From Drosophila persimilis (Eukaryota > Arthropoda > Insecta > Diptera > Drosophilidae): 64,000 nt of DNA. The stretch spans positions 8,494,001 to 8,558,000 of the forward strand of contig NW_020825288.1 in NCBI RefSeq assembly GCF_003286085.1, read 5' to 3'. The notes under the pieces are model-generated. The model was not told where the DNA came from and searched no databases. It saw nothing but the letters and a program-made list of their open reading frames with translations. Made by a program: the position numbers and the translations under genes. Shown one piece after another: positions 1-11,374 of the stretch; position 1 is the first letter of the stretch, and each line of letters opens with the position of its first letter.

Positions 1-3000
1 TAGCAGTACCAGGACCCAGGACCCAGGACCAGAAGCTGAGCCAACTTTCTGAATAGATTAAGTTGAAAGTTTTGCTCATTTTCGGCATCGCCCAAATCGA
101 GGGACAAAATTATATGCCCCCCATCCCGATCCGCCAGAAAAATCAACGTAATGATGTCGCCGACAGGAGGGCAGACAGCAAACCAAAATCAAAAACTTTC
201 CCAAGTGTCATTAAAAGTAACTCCCGAAAAAATGAAAGGCTATGGTGCTATAGGGTTTATTTTCACTTCCTGCAGTCCCGAACTAGTATCAACTATTATC
301 TTCTTGATTTGCTTTCTCGCAAAAGGACTTTTCTGTTCTTGCACCTAAGAGCCTTACAAGTTTGAGTAAAATTTGGAAAAATGTGTACCCATTCCTGCGC
401 AGATATTGCGTCAAAGTTTTTTACAAAGGCCTAGTTAATCCTTTTGTTACACACAATGTAGAGATGCCAATTACCGACCGAGTCGAGGGCCATGGGTCAT
501 GACTCACATAAATCCATTTGATAAGGATGGCAACAATATCATGAGTAACCGCACCAATCATCATCTCGAATATTGGCCGAACGTGTCCATGTATATCGAT
601 AGGGATAGGGGTAGGGAATAGGAATATGGCTCGTGGCCTTTCCAATCAAATTGCCCATTGTCCGGCGCTGCTTTTGTTTTATCTTTCGCTTTATTTATTT
701 ATGAATAAGGATATTCAGAGTGCCCCAGCATATTGCATGTAATTAATCAGAGGCATTGGTACGAGTGCGAGTCTATTGGTTTGGTTTTGCGGCAACTGCA
801 TCAAACAAACGGACGCAATTTGTGCCGGAGTACCGCAGCCGGATAATTGAATTTCCGCTTTGTACGAGTGCCATCAACGAGGAGGAGGCACTTCATGTCT
901 CGGTCTTTCTTGCTGGTGTTGCTGCAATCGATGGGTTTCTCCGAATTTAACTAATTGGGCAGCACAAGGAGGCACGCCTATAGCATGGAGAATGGTGTCG
1001 GGGCCCCTTGACTTGGATTTTATGTTGATCCTTTGACCGGCCAAATAATTAATTAGCTGCATTAAAATAAGCACACAGCCAGAACCAGAGCCAGGGCTGG
1101 AGCTGGAGCTGGATCTGGAACTGGGTCTGTAGCTATAGGCTTTTGCCTCTGTGTGTTTGGGCGATGTGTTTTATGGCCATTATAAGAATGCCGTCTTCAG
1201 AGGAGGAGTTGGATATGGAATGCCACATCATTATATTGTCTAATCGGATTGTGGTGCCGGCGCTAGCCCATTAAATGGAACAGAACTACCATGTGGTATA
1301 TTATACTCGAGCATTAATGCTCAAAGGGTAACGCAATAAGAGGCAGAGTGGCGAATCATGCGATGCGATCCGATCCGCTGATGGGAAATCAGACAAGTGT
1401 GCTCCTGGGGCCACGAGGTGGCGCATGATTTAGTAGGAGGGCCCGGCCCTGTAGGGGCGGGGTGTTGATTGATTTGGAAACTCAAAGGGACCTAATTATT
1501 TTGAGGGGATTATGATTTCTATGGCCGAGTCGGGAGAATATCAAAGGTATACAATTAATTGAAGGATTACATTTCCTTTTGTTCCGTGCCCCCCCACTCA
1601 TGCTCGACTTTTCTAATGAGTTTTCCTCGATATGAAACAAAGAAAAACCACAGAAACTTTCAGCATATACACATACCTGCATAAATATAAACATATCTAT
1701 ATAAATCATAAGATAAAACCAAACCACTTACATTTCATGGCAAAGTTTTTGTTGTTTGTTTGAAAGTTAAGTCGGTTAATTAGAAAGAGACAGTGCCCAA
1801 GGCGTAGGGTGAAATTGTTGTATAAATTTCTGCTCCTTATGCAGGACTAAATGAAAATTCACCCACGAGAGCTGTTAACCTGATGATGAAAAGTAGGTAA
1901 GAGGAAGAAAGCACCGACGACGCCGACATATTTGCGATTATTTCCCACGCGGGCACTCAAAAAATAAGAAGCAATAAATTAAAAGGCAAAAGACGACGAC
2001 GACGTAGACAACATCGACGGCAGTGTCCTCTTCGTGGCAGAATGGCAATCTTTGAAGCTCCGTTTCCCTCTAAGCCCCAAGGCAAAACACCGAGCAGAGC
2101 AGCGTAGAGCAGAACAGAACAGGACATAACCGAAGCGAAGCGAAGCGGGGGCCACTTCAGGTGTAAATGAAAAATGTAATTATTTCGTAGATTTGCGCTC
2201 TGGCCATAAAATAAACATGCGGAAGGAACAGAACATTCCACTATTTACCCATGGAGAGCCGCGGGGGGACAAAACGCGCCCCAAAATCCAGAGAGGAACT
2301 TCAAAAGGGCAAGCCCTCGAAAAATGTTGAATGTACATTTGGTCCCCTGCACTCGAATAAATAGTTTCTGGCGAAATGAGTTCAACGTTTTGAGCCAGCT
2401 GAAAGTCTCCAAGAAATGAGAGCAAACAACATGGGTGGAGGGGAGGGAGGAAGGCAGAGGCAGAGTCAGGATGAAGGAAAGCCGAGGTAAAAGACGGAAT
2501 CCGAATCACAGGCGAAGGCAAAGGCAGGAAAGGGAAAATGGTCCCCTAGCTCTGCCGTGTGGCAGAGGCAGTCGCCAGTCTGATGCTCATTAATTAAGAA
2601 AGTGGCAAATGAAAAGCCTGCGAAACAAGCTACCAATTCCAGCGAGGGGTGGATGTCTTTTTGGCTACTGACCTGAGCTCCGGGCCTACATTTGGATGGA
2701 TGTCCAGATATATTTATGTACATACATATATACTCGTACAAATCCGTTTTATTTGCTTTCACTTGTTCTGCTCTAATATTTTTTTGGGGCATTCGTTGGG
2801 CGTTTGTTTGCCCCGACATCGTGCCTCGTCCCACAGCTCGTCGACAGCTGCTTGTGGCTTGCCACAGCTCCCCATTGCATTTGGCTGTTGCTGGAGCTGG
2901 GCTGTCCCGCCTGCTGCCCACACCCTGTTTCAGCTCAAACAAAAAAGTCGAAAATTAAATTATTAATTTATTGCCCGTTGCTCAGGGCTCCCGGACCACC

Positions 3001-3480
3001 GCTACCCCCCGCCGCGGCAGGGCTTCAATGGTCCATTCACTCATGCTTTTGGGAAAGAGAAAAGAAATAATTTTGCTGCTGGGTTCGCGGTTTCCTTCGA
3101 CTCGCTAATTATTCATAAATTAAGGCGTAGATAGGCGCTGGAATGGGAACCAGAGGCATAGACAGAGTCCGAATCAGAGGCAGGACTTTATTTACCATTT
3201 GTTTGTTTATTTAACAATTTGCTGTTTGGGGCCGCACAAGTGTGCCAAAATGTTCTTTGATTGAAGTTAATGTGCCAGTCGAAATATAATGTAGCTGAAA
3301 ATAGTTGCGTACTAGGGATAGGACAGACATGTGCCTGTCAAACCAGGTCATCCTTAAAGGTCTCTTGACCCTGTAGAAGACCAAAACGTACCTCAAAGAA
3401 GATGCCTGCCTGGTCAAGCCGCAGCTTGAACTCCAATCAACTCCAAAGATACTACATCCTTTGTAATCGGTTTTTCTTTT
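1..3480. other. Non-coding stretch, nothing gene-like
   Basis: Mostly unique intron-type DNA with short GGAGCTGG- and GAGG-type repeats near 1,080-1,130 and 2,440-2,480. Apart from the weak ratchet-like site near 1,677, I see no splice-flanked ORF, RNA gene or mobile element. The longest open frames (up to 158 codons) have no domain. Confidence 0.4.
1667..1720 (-). other. Weak third ratchet-like site
   Basis: The minus strand reads TTTATATTTATGCAG joined to GTATGTGTAT at 1,677/1,676. The juxtaposition is right and GTATGT is a usable donor, but the upstream tract is AT-rich rather than pyrimidine-rich. It lies 23.5 kb beyond site A, a plausible spacing. Confidence 0.2.
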
Positions 3481-3556
3481 CTTGTCAAACAAAAACTGGA
3501 GAGTTACTATATTTTCTATATTCTGTGTGAAAATTTGTTATCATTCGATTTGTATT

Positions 3557-3697
3557 ATGCCGCCGCCAACGAATGAGGGGCCCAATGAAACAAGACGCCG
3601 GTACAACTGGGTTTTGATAGTTCGTGTAGCAGCACTGATTTTGTCGGTTGTGACTTCGGTGATATTCGTCATTTACATTTACCACAGATACAAATGA
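3557..3697 (+). CDS. Small ORF with one predicted transmembrane helix (46 codons)
   Basis: An ATG-initiated ORF of 46 residues. Residues 1-18 are polar and Pro/Asn/Arg-rich (starts MPPPTNEGPN, then ETRRRYNW). Residues about 19-41 are an unbroken hydrophobic helix of Val/Ile/Leu/Ala, and the end is His-Arg-Tyr-Lys. A polar head, an Arg cluster, one membrane span and a tiny basic tail is the layout of single-pass micropeptides. The frame stays open upstream of the ATG to about 3,482, so the true start is uncertain. An initiator-like TCATTC lies at 3,541-3,546, which would leave a very short leader. A transposon begins 83 nt after the stop and carries the nearest AATAAA (3,825-3,830). I do not recognise the protein. 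It lies on the strand opposite the host intron and may be a chance ORF. Confidence 0.3.
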   Translation: MPPPTNEGPNETRRRYNWVLIVRVAALILSVVTSVIFVIYIYHRYK

Positions 3698-3724
3698 AGG
3701 CGAAACAGAAGGAGTATGTAAGGA

Positions 3725-3782
3725 GTAAGTACTGAACTCAGCTGAACAAATATATGATATTCATTACTTAACTTTAACCCAG
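3725..3782 (+). other. Intron-like 58-bp segment spanning into the MITE end
   Basis: GTAAGTACTG at 3,725 has a good donor sequence, and the segment ends TTTAACCCAG at 3,782 after a branch-like CTTAAC. Its 58 bp is the modal Drosophila intron size. It starts 28 nt after the stop of the small ORF. The acceptor CAG is the first three bases of the transposon, so the intron, if real, was created by the insertion. Confidence 0.2.
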
Positions 3783-4017
3783 GGCCGCGCCAAGGAAACA
3801 AGCATCCAACATGTTTTGGATGGAAATAAAATAACATTTAGTTGTAACAAAATAATAAAAAATAATGTGCCGTTTGTTGCCATTTTGTTGTACTTAACTT
3901 AAGATCAAATGATAACTTAAAGATTATTTAAAACATTACTCTTCTTGCATTCATTGTGAAATATTTTTTCGCCGACCCCAATTTGTGCACCCGTGGCACC
4001 CCCTTGGCACGGCTCTG
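3780..4017. mobile_element. hAT-type non-autonomous DNA transposon (MITE), 238 bp
   Basis: The left end reads CAGGGCCGCGCCAAGG and the right end, reverse-complemented, CAGAGCCGTGCCAAGG: 14 of 16 positions match. Both begin CAG, as hAT termini commonly do. The element is flanked by an 8-bp duplication, CTTTAACC at 3,772-3,779 and CTTAAACC at 4,018-4,025, with one mismatch; 8 bp is the hAT target-site size. The interior is AT-rich, with no ORF of transposase size, so it would need a transposase supplied in trans. The mismatch in the duplication and the divergence between ends suggest it is not very recent. Confidence 0.7.
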
Positions 4018-5790
4018 CTTAAACCCTTATCAAAAATTGTCCTTTGATTTTAATTACAATTTTCTACTTACGATATTTCTCCGAATGGGGTGAATGCGTC
4101 TTTCAATTGTTGTGTCTCAATTTCGGCGCTCAAGTCGCCCACAAAAATGTGAAACTGCTCTGTAAAGACAAAAAAGAAAGACAAATGTTGGGCCAATTAA
4201 AACGTGTCCAGCTCAAACCAAGTTCCTCCAGAGTCGTGCCCCAGAGCCGATGATGGCTCAGACAGACGGATACTTGAGATCCCCACGTGTGTGGTGTTCT
4301 GCCTCCAGCCTGAAGAGGGAACTGTCTGAAATCGCAACGTACAATTTCCTTCCGTCCCAGCCCCAGCCCCAGCCTCAGCTTTTATTCGGTTTCCGCTCGG
4401 TTCGGTTCGGTCAGCGGCATTTGACTCGTCGGCGTGGTCGGTGTCTGTTGCTGATTTGGGGCTTGACATTATCAAATGCCGCCTGTCACAAGGGCTCCCA
4501 GCCCAGTGTCTGCCGTCCCCTCCCCTCCGCTCCACTCACCGCTCCTCTGTAGACTGGCCTGTCTGCTTGGCTGTGCTTGTCACTCTCGTTGCCACTTTGG
4601 TTGCTGCCGCATGGCCCTGGGTCTATGGGTCTATGACTATTTTCGGAACACCCATTCCCATTGCCGTGCCCTGGCCAGGAATTGGTGCTCTGCTGCTCCG
4701 GCTCAGATTGCAATGTGCCAACAGCTGAGAGCAGGTGGACACGAGTGGCATCTATGGCCCGGCACAAGAGCCGGCAACGTGTCATGTTTGTATGCACGCG
4801 CTGAGACCAACTATCTATTGCCCACTCATTGCCAGGATATGTGTCTCTGGTGAAGGTCCTATTCCAGGCCCAGGCCCTGTAGCTGGTTTCGGGATTGTGG
4901 ATGGACTCTGCGGCTGTCCTAGTCCGGGAGTGGTGCTGCTCTTCGGCTCGCGTCCGTGCCAAAATGACATAGTTTCGCATTACAAGGAAATTGCACTTGA
5001 ATGTGCCAGCCAGTCGGTGGTGATGGTGGTAGGCGTGGCAGCCACCCACTTCCACTCTCCCGGCCCCTCGACCTGCCCCTGTCCCTCATCATGTGTGCAG
5101 TGGAAACAGAGTTGACAAATATGCCAAAAAAGAAAACCCCCAGCGACATGAATTACAATTCTGAACAGGGGGGAGGGGGGAGGTAGGTTTTACCAGCTCC
5201 TGCTCATGGCCACGTTTCAGCTGCGCGTCGTCCCGTAGCTGTTCGTCCTGTTCGTCCTCTGTCCGTTCGTCTGTCTGTCCTTTTGGAGCGACAGGAAGTT
5301 GTGCTAAGCGTCATTTCCGTTGTTTTGAGTGATTGCAATTGAGATACGGTTTTTGTGGTTTTCTTTTTCGGGGGAAAACCCTGGAATCTAGTGCCATGGG
5401 GGAGATCGCAGGGACGGAAGGACTGCTCTGTGTCCGGCCCGGAGCACGTGTTCTGCTCGTTCGTCGTCGCTTTTCACTTAAGCGGTTTAAATTGCGGAAG
5501 ATTTTGATGTGGCCTAATGTGCTGTAAAATGTGACCTTAAGCGAAAGGATTATGTGGCATGTCCCGGAAAAATATTTGACCTTACGCATGTCGCATGCCG
5601 CATGCTGCATGCCGCGTGGAATGTTGCCATTTTGGTGTTGACACTCGAATGCCTTTATCGCGGCGGTAATAAATTGTATGGCAAATCCCCCAAATCAATC
5701 GTTGGCCAATTTATTTTATGCAATCTCTGAATCTGACAAATTCTCCCTAAAAAAGCCCCAAACCCAGAATCGCTTTTTCCCCCTCTCCCT

Positions 5791-5819
5791 CCCCCCCCCC
5801 CCCCCCACACACACACACA
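5791..5819. repeat. Compound (C)16(AC)7 tract
   Basis: Sixteen C run directly into an AC dinucleotide repeat. On the minus strand, the presumed sense of the intron, this reads as GT repeats followed by a G run, which could form a G-quadruplex-like structure. Confidence 0.8.
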
Positions 5820-8290
5820 ACAATTTATTGCCCTAACTAACAAAACTGCAGCTGCAATCGGATATGCATTTACAGAGGCACCCCACCAAAAAGGAAGCAG
5901 ATCCCCACTGCACCCACAACCCATCCGCCCCTCCACCCATCAGATCCAGCAATAGCCCCATTAAATCTGTCCGTTACAAATTGTTGTTGTTTGGTCAGTG
6001 GCAAAACAATTTGAACAGAGTATTTTATTTGCCGGCGGCAGATATATTTTTTGGTGTATTTTATTTTATTTTTGCCAGCGCTTGGCCAGGATATGAGATG
6101 AACCGGACCCAATGGTCCGGGCCAATTAAGTTCCAGTCCATAAAATTTGCATCAAAAGGCGACCATTGACCTTTGGGCGTGTCTATAATTAAGAGCCCGC
6201 CCCCCACCCATCGAGGAGACGAGGCCCTGCAGCTCAGAGCTCGAGTACCAGGGCCAGGGCATTACGCATCGGGGCTCCACAATTAAAGAGTCGATCCATT
6301 AAAAAATTCGGGCCAACAGCAGGCGGCCAAAAGCTAATGGCCAAAGGAATATTCGCAGCCAAACACCAGGGCTTGAAAATGAGCGAACATCAAAAACAGG
6401 ACGAGCAGGGTGGCAGGAGGGCAGGGAAGGGGGGCAGTTACAGGAACAGCAGGAACCGGGAAATGTAATTCGACATAAAAATATCGTAAATCTTAAATTA
6501 GAAATTTCGCACATTAAAAACTTGGAAATTGCATTTGGCTGTTGGATTCAAGTTGGCTTGGCCCCCGTTCTCATTCATGAAATCTGGAGGCAAAAGGCGA
6601 AAAATCCCAGAGAAAACACCCAAAAAAAAACAAAAAACAAGCTAGACCCTCGTTTTTGTTGGAAGTTGAATGAAGGATCCCTCTGGCCCTGGTTTTGGGT
6701 CGGGCCTGCATAAAGTCCATTGGCGCACATTTTTAATGAGTTGGACATAAAAAAGTTTTAGCTTTTCAAAAGCTGGTGCCGAAATGAAGCCAATGAAACC
6801 TTCGCAGGGAAAGAGAGATATAGCCAGGCCGAAGGAGAGAGTCAGAATGGTAGATGTAGCCAGAGAGGGCGAGAGATAGAATCTTGGTCTGTTTGCCATT
6901 GTCTCTGTGGGGATTTGAGTGTTGTCCTGCTTGTCGTCTGCTGTTTTATTGCATAATCGTGAGTCAATCAGCGACCTCCGGGAGCCTTCGTATCCTCCCT
7001 CCCCTATCCTCCAGCACAACCTCATTGTGGAACGCGTTCGTTCGACCTTCGTCAAATGCACGTCAGCTAATAAATACGTGCTGCATTTCGCCCTGACCCT
7101 CCCCAGAGAGAGACACGCCGAGGACAGGGAGTGCCGAGTGACGCTCTGGTGTTGCCCCATGCAATTAAATTTCACTTCAGTATTTCCAGTTTCGCTTTAA
7201 TTTGCCAAATTTAATTGAATTTCGAGAACATCAAATTGCGCATACGCCCCATGCAGTCAAGAGCACAGAAAAATTTGTCCCGAACATCCCATTGAATTGC
7301 GATAAAAATTTGTGTGCACTAATTTCGTTGGAAATTATAGATTTGTATGGTAATTCGCATCAATTTGACGGCACTCCTAATGCACTCGATCATCAAACAA
7401 ATGCAAATCCTGGCTGGCCATTGAAAAACGTTGCTGTTCAAATTCCAAAAAGGTTGTAAAATATTTCGGAATGATGTCGCATTAACTGCAGTGTGCCAAT
7501 CGAAATAGTCTGATGCTCCCATTAGAGACCATAAATTAGCGATTAGAGAGCGATAAAGCATCGATAAATATCTGGTTTCAATAGTAGTGTGTGACGAATG
7601 CGGAACCATAAATGCTCGTAGTTTGAGCTTGAGTTAGAAGAGCCCATCCACTGCCCTGTCGCCATTCAAGCACTTGAGCTATTTTTTGTTTGGTTCCTGG
7701 CTTTTTATTTTGTTTTTGGTTCTTTTGGGTTTTTGGCGCTTGTCCAATGCGCGAACTGAAACCGGAGTGACTACAAATGTGGTTGAAATGTACGCGAAAA
7801 GCGGCAGACCGCAAAAGTAGCTGAACAAACACAAATGTGCCGGGCCAAATCGACAGAAAAAGCTGGTAACAAAGCGCATAGGTATAATCTACGGGCTTTA
7901 AGGATACCCATTGCTCCCCGAGAGTGTGCATATAATCGGGAATGATTTCACCATTCCAGAAGGTGCCTCGATTATTGAGGGTGATTAAGAATACCTCCTT
8001 TCAGGAGGTATGTTGGAAGCATCTACCGCCTATAAAAATCATCAGGATGGAGCGCAAGCATTGGGATAGGGTGTTTGTGGAGCAGAGGTAAACACTAATA
8101 CATGGGCGTCCGACAAATGTGACGGACATGGACATGTGTACGCCACTGTTATGCGCTTGTCCCCACTCTATGTCTCCCGCTTTATACATATACATATATA
8201 ACTATGTGTGTGGGTGGCAGAAAATGCAAAATGCAAATACAAATACAAACACAGATGCTAACTAACCACAGCAACATGGCTGCACATCTA

Positions 8291-8313
8291 TGTGTGTGTG
8301 TGTGTGTGTGTGT
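8291..8313. repeat. (TG)11 microsatellite
   Basis: An uninterrupted TG dinucleotide run. Confidence 0.9.
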
Positions 8314-9374
8314 ATGGGTCACTCATCGTTTAGACTGCTATGGAAACATATGAAAATGGAGATTTCAATTGGATGGTCCATTTTGATGTATTTTGTACGG
8401 AAATTATGTTACAACGCCTTTCACCCAACAACCCAGCAATTACGATGCTCCTCTACCCTCCCACCACCACCACCACTATCACCATCAGTAGCGCTTGCCC
8501 CATGGCAAGCGATAAAAAAAGATGAAGGATAATAGCATCGGATTGCCCAGAATTTTTCACATGCAACACTTGACTGGGAAAATGCATTGCCTCTTGAATT
8601 AAATCAACAGCAACTCGAGCTGAAAATTCCTTGTACAAAGCACCTCGTGTTCAGCTGTTCAAGTGGTCCAGGCCACATTATTGCCATTGGCAACGCATCC
8701 GCTTGGCCAGGACCAGGACCAGGACCAGCAACAGCCACAGCTACCGTTAGCCACTCATTGTTGTCGAAATATAATTCATGGCATAGTCCGATGGGTGGCA
8801 TCCTGGCGTATCCTTAACCCTTTGCAGGGAAATTGAATACAGTTGAGTTCAGCGAACGAGTAGTAGTATTTGCTATTCGAAATTAAGGATGTGGTTTGGC
8901 TAGGGAGAAAATTTTGGGCACAGTAAATTGAAGAGTATAAAGATCGTTTATAAGGAAAGCGTCTATAACCCATGCACATTCCATTTGGATTTTAACAATT
9001 TGAGTCTTTTAGAAACTATAATTTTCTAGGTAAATTAAGTAGGTAATTTTTTAGGTAAAAAGAAATGTTTTCTATTCAAACGATTCCCAAACATCGTAGT
9101 CAACATTGTGGGTCTCATAGTTTTTGGGGTCTGTCGAGTTCCGCTTTGTAGTTTTGATTGTCAAATGGATTTTCGGAGCCGCCCCGCCGCCAGCCCGCTA
9201 AAAGCGAAGCGGAAAAGTGCCACAAAGTTAAAAGCGTTGCCGGTACAGAAGCAGGTGTAGGTGCAGGAAAGAGCAGAGCAGAGCTGGTGTAGATCCTGAA
9301 AGCGAATGGATTAAAACACGTGAAGCACGCGACCTCAAAGCGCATTATTTGTTGTAAAAAAGTATTACACACAG

Positions 9375-9393
9375 ACACACACACACACACACA
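9375..9393. repeat. (AC)9 microsatellite
   Basis: An AC run followed by GAGTGAGAGTGAGAG-type sequence; it opposes the TG tract at 8.3 kb in orientation. Confidence 0.85.
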
Positions 9394-11280
9394 GAGTTAG
9401 AGTGAGAGTGAGAGGGGACTGAAACCAAATGGCATACACAGAGAGAAAAAAGGGGGAGCTGGAGGGAAAACCTAATAAGCTTTTGTGCAATTGCAAGCCA
9501 TTGTGCTGCCGCTTTGCCCCGGCCAATCCAACCCACAGAAAGCTAATTCAAACACCTGCCACAAAAGGTATACGTATATATGGGAAAAAATCCAGCGTCG
9601 AGAATATGCAAACGTCGAATGCGGCGCGGCGCTGGCGCTCGACACAATGCAACAGAGAAAAGTGAGAAAAAAAGCGAAAGGATTTTCCCCAGCCGCAAAT
9701 GCATCCAGCGCGTAACATTTAGCCTGTGGCAGGGCTGATGGGAAGGGCTCTAGAATGTGGCTGGGGCTGGGGTGGTGGTGCATTAACACATGCGCCAATA
9801 AGTATGCAATGCGCTGTGACATTTTTAACGCGCCCAACAAAGGCACCAACAGAAAACAACAACACCCTGGCTATAGTATCTACCGCTCTCCGCCATCTCC
9901 CTATATATATCTCTCTCTCTCTCTGTTTCTCTCTGGGTCTCTGAGTGACTGCCTGCATCATCCTGGGTGGATTGCCGCAGCTCTGACACCGTCTGTTGCA
10001 CAGGAAATCACGATTACAGTGAGTCAAAAGCACACACCACCATCACGAGCACCACCGGGAAGGAGCAGAGACAGAGGCAGAGGCAGAAGCATCAGTTGCA
10101 GGGAGTGTTCGCGTAGACATGTCGTTGTTTGTTGGGTGACAAAATTAGATTTAAATACGAGTTTTCCGCGCCTGTGAAACGCTTCCAGCAAAATGTCACC
10201 GCATGTCCTGCTGGGGTATGCTCCATGCTCCAGCACCTGCTCGGAATGCTCCTGCTCCTGCTGCTGCCCCTGCTGTGGATGAGGGCCTGCTCCTGATGAG
10301 GACGATGAAAATGAGCTGTCGCCTTCTTGTCAGCATTGTATTAGTTGGCATATGTACCAGTACATGACTGACTGAAGCGTTCAAGCAAGTGTTTTTCTGT
10401 AATACATATTATATTTGCTGTCAATCTAAGCAAAAGCTTTGTAGCAGAATGCTGCTTAGGTCCCAAATAAAAATCAAATTTCCAACCATATTTGCGTTTA
10501 TTTGAAAAGTTGTTCAATAAAATTCCAGTAGAAAAATGGAGAAAATTGGATTAAGTTATATAGAAATCTTATAATAATTCCCATAGAAATTTCCAATAAT
10601 CCCATTAGCATTCTCATATTGTTTTCTTCTTGAAAACCTTTTTGATTCGTGGAAAATTATCGATCCGATTACTCTCATTAAAAAACATTTCGTCTCTGTT
10701 GCACTATTATGTTACTTTTGTTCTTGCTATTCCTATTTTGAGAGCTTCGCTTTCCATTTCCGCCCATTGTCTGTCAATCGACAGGGTTCGCTTTCCTTCC
10801 CCTTCCTTTTCCTTTGGCAGTACGCTTTCCTCAGTTACACAGCTCCACTGTTCCACAGTTCCAGTGTCTTTGTCATTATGAAACGTAAAACGAAAACGAT
10901 TTACAGTAATGCCAACACTTTGCCACCAAGGCAGTGTGTTGCCTGCCATGCCACGCCACTGTGTGTGTGTGTCCTTGCACCTCCTCCGCGCTGTCGCTCC
11001 CTACATTGTTGTTAAATGAAGAAAGTATTTTTCAAATGCGAATTTCCGTTATGCTCCTCGCTCCCTGAACATGAAGACATTTTTGACTATTGTCTGTGGA
11101 GGAGTGGAGCTGGAGCTGCCAGCCGAAGACGAAGCCGAAAACGGCAACAAAGTCGGGGGCGAAACTATTGCCAATGACAACGAAAACGACAACGACAACG
11201 ACGACGACGAAAACGACGAGGATGGGACGGCGGATGGGGGATGAGCACGACGCTGATGATGGCAAGCGTTTCCGCTTTCC

Positions 11281-11299
11281 ATACCCTATTAGAGGGTAT
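11281..11299. repeat. ATACCCT/AGGGTAT hairpin
   Basis: A perfect 7-bp inverted repeat, ATACCCT and AGGGTAT, with a 5-nt loop. The same stem recurs at 37,605-37,626. Single copies of the half-site (TACCC or GGGTA) are scattered through the window, suggesting a dispersed short family. Confidence 0.4.
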
Positions 11300-11352
11300 T
11301 ATGATAGTAAGCAGGCAATCAGACATACATCGAATCTGCCATCTCCACCGCC

Positions 11353-11374
11353 CTCTCTCTCTCTCTCTCTCTCT
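11353..11374. repeat. (CT)11 tract
   Basis: An uninterrupted CT run; its complement is a GAGA-factor-type (GA)n site. Confidence 0.85.

Noticed and set aside
4486..5055. 189-codon minus-strand open frame
   Set aside because: GC-rich low-stop DNA with GTG as the only outer start, overlapping plus-strand frames equally open, and no domain. Read as chance.
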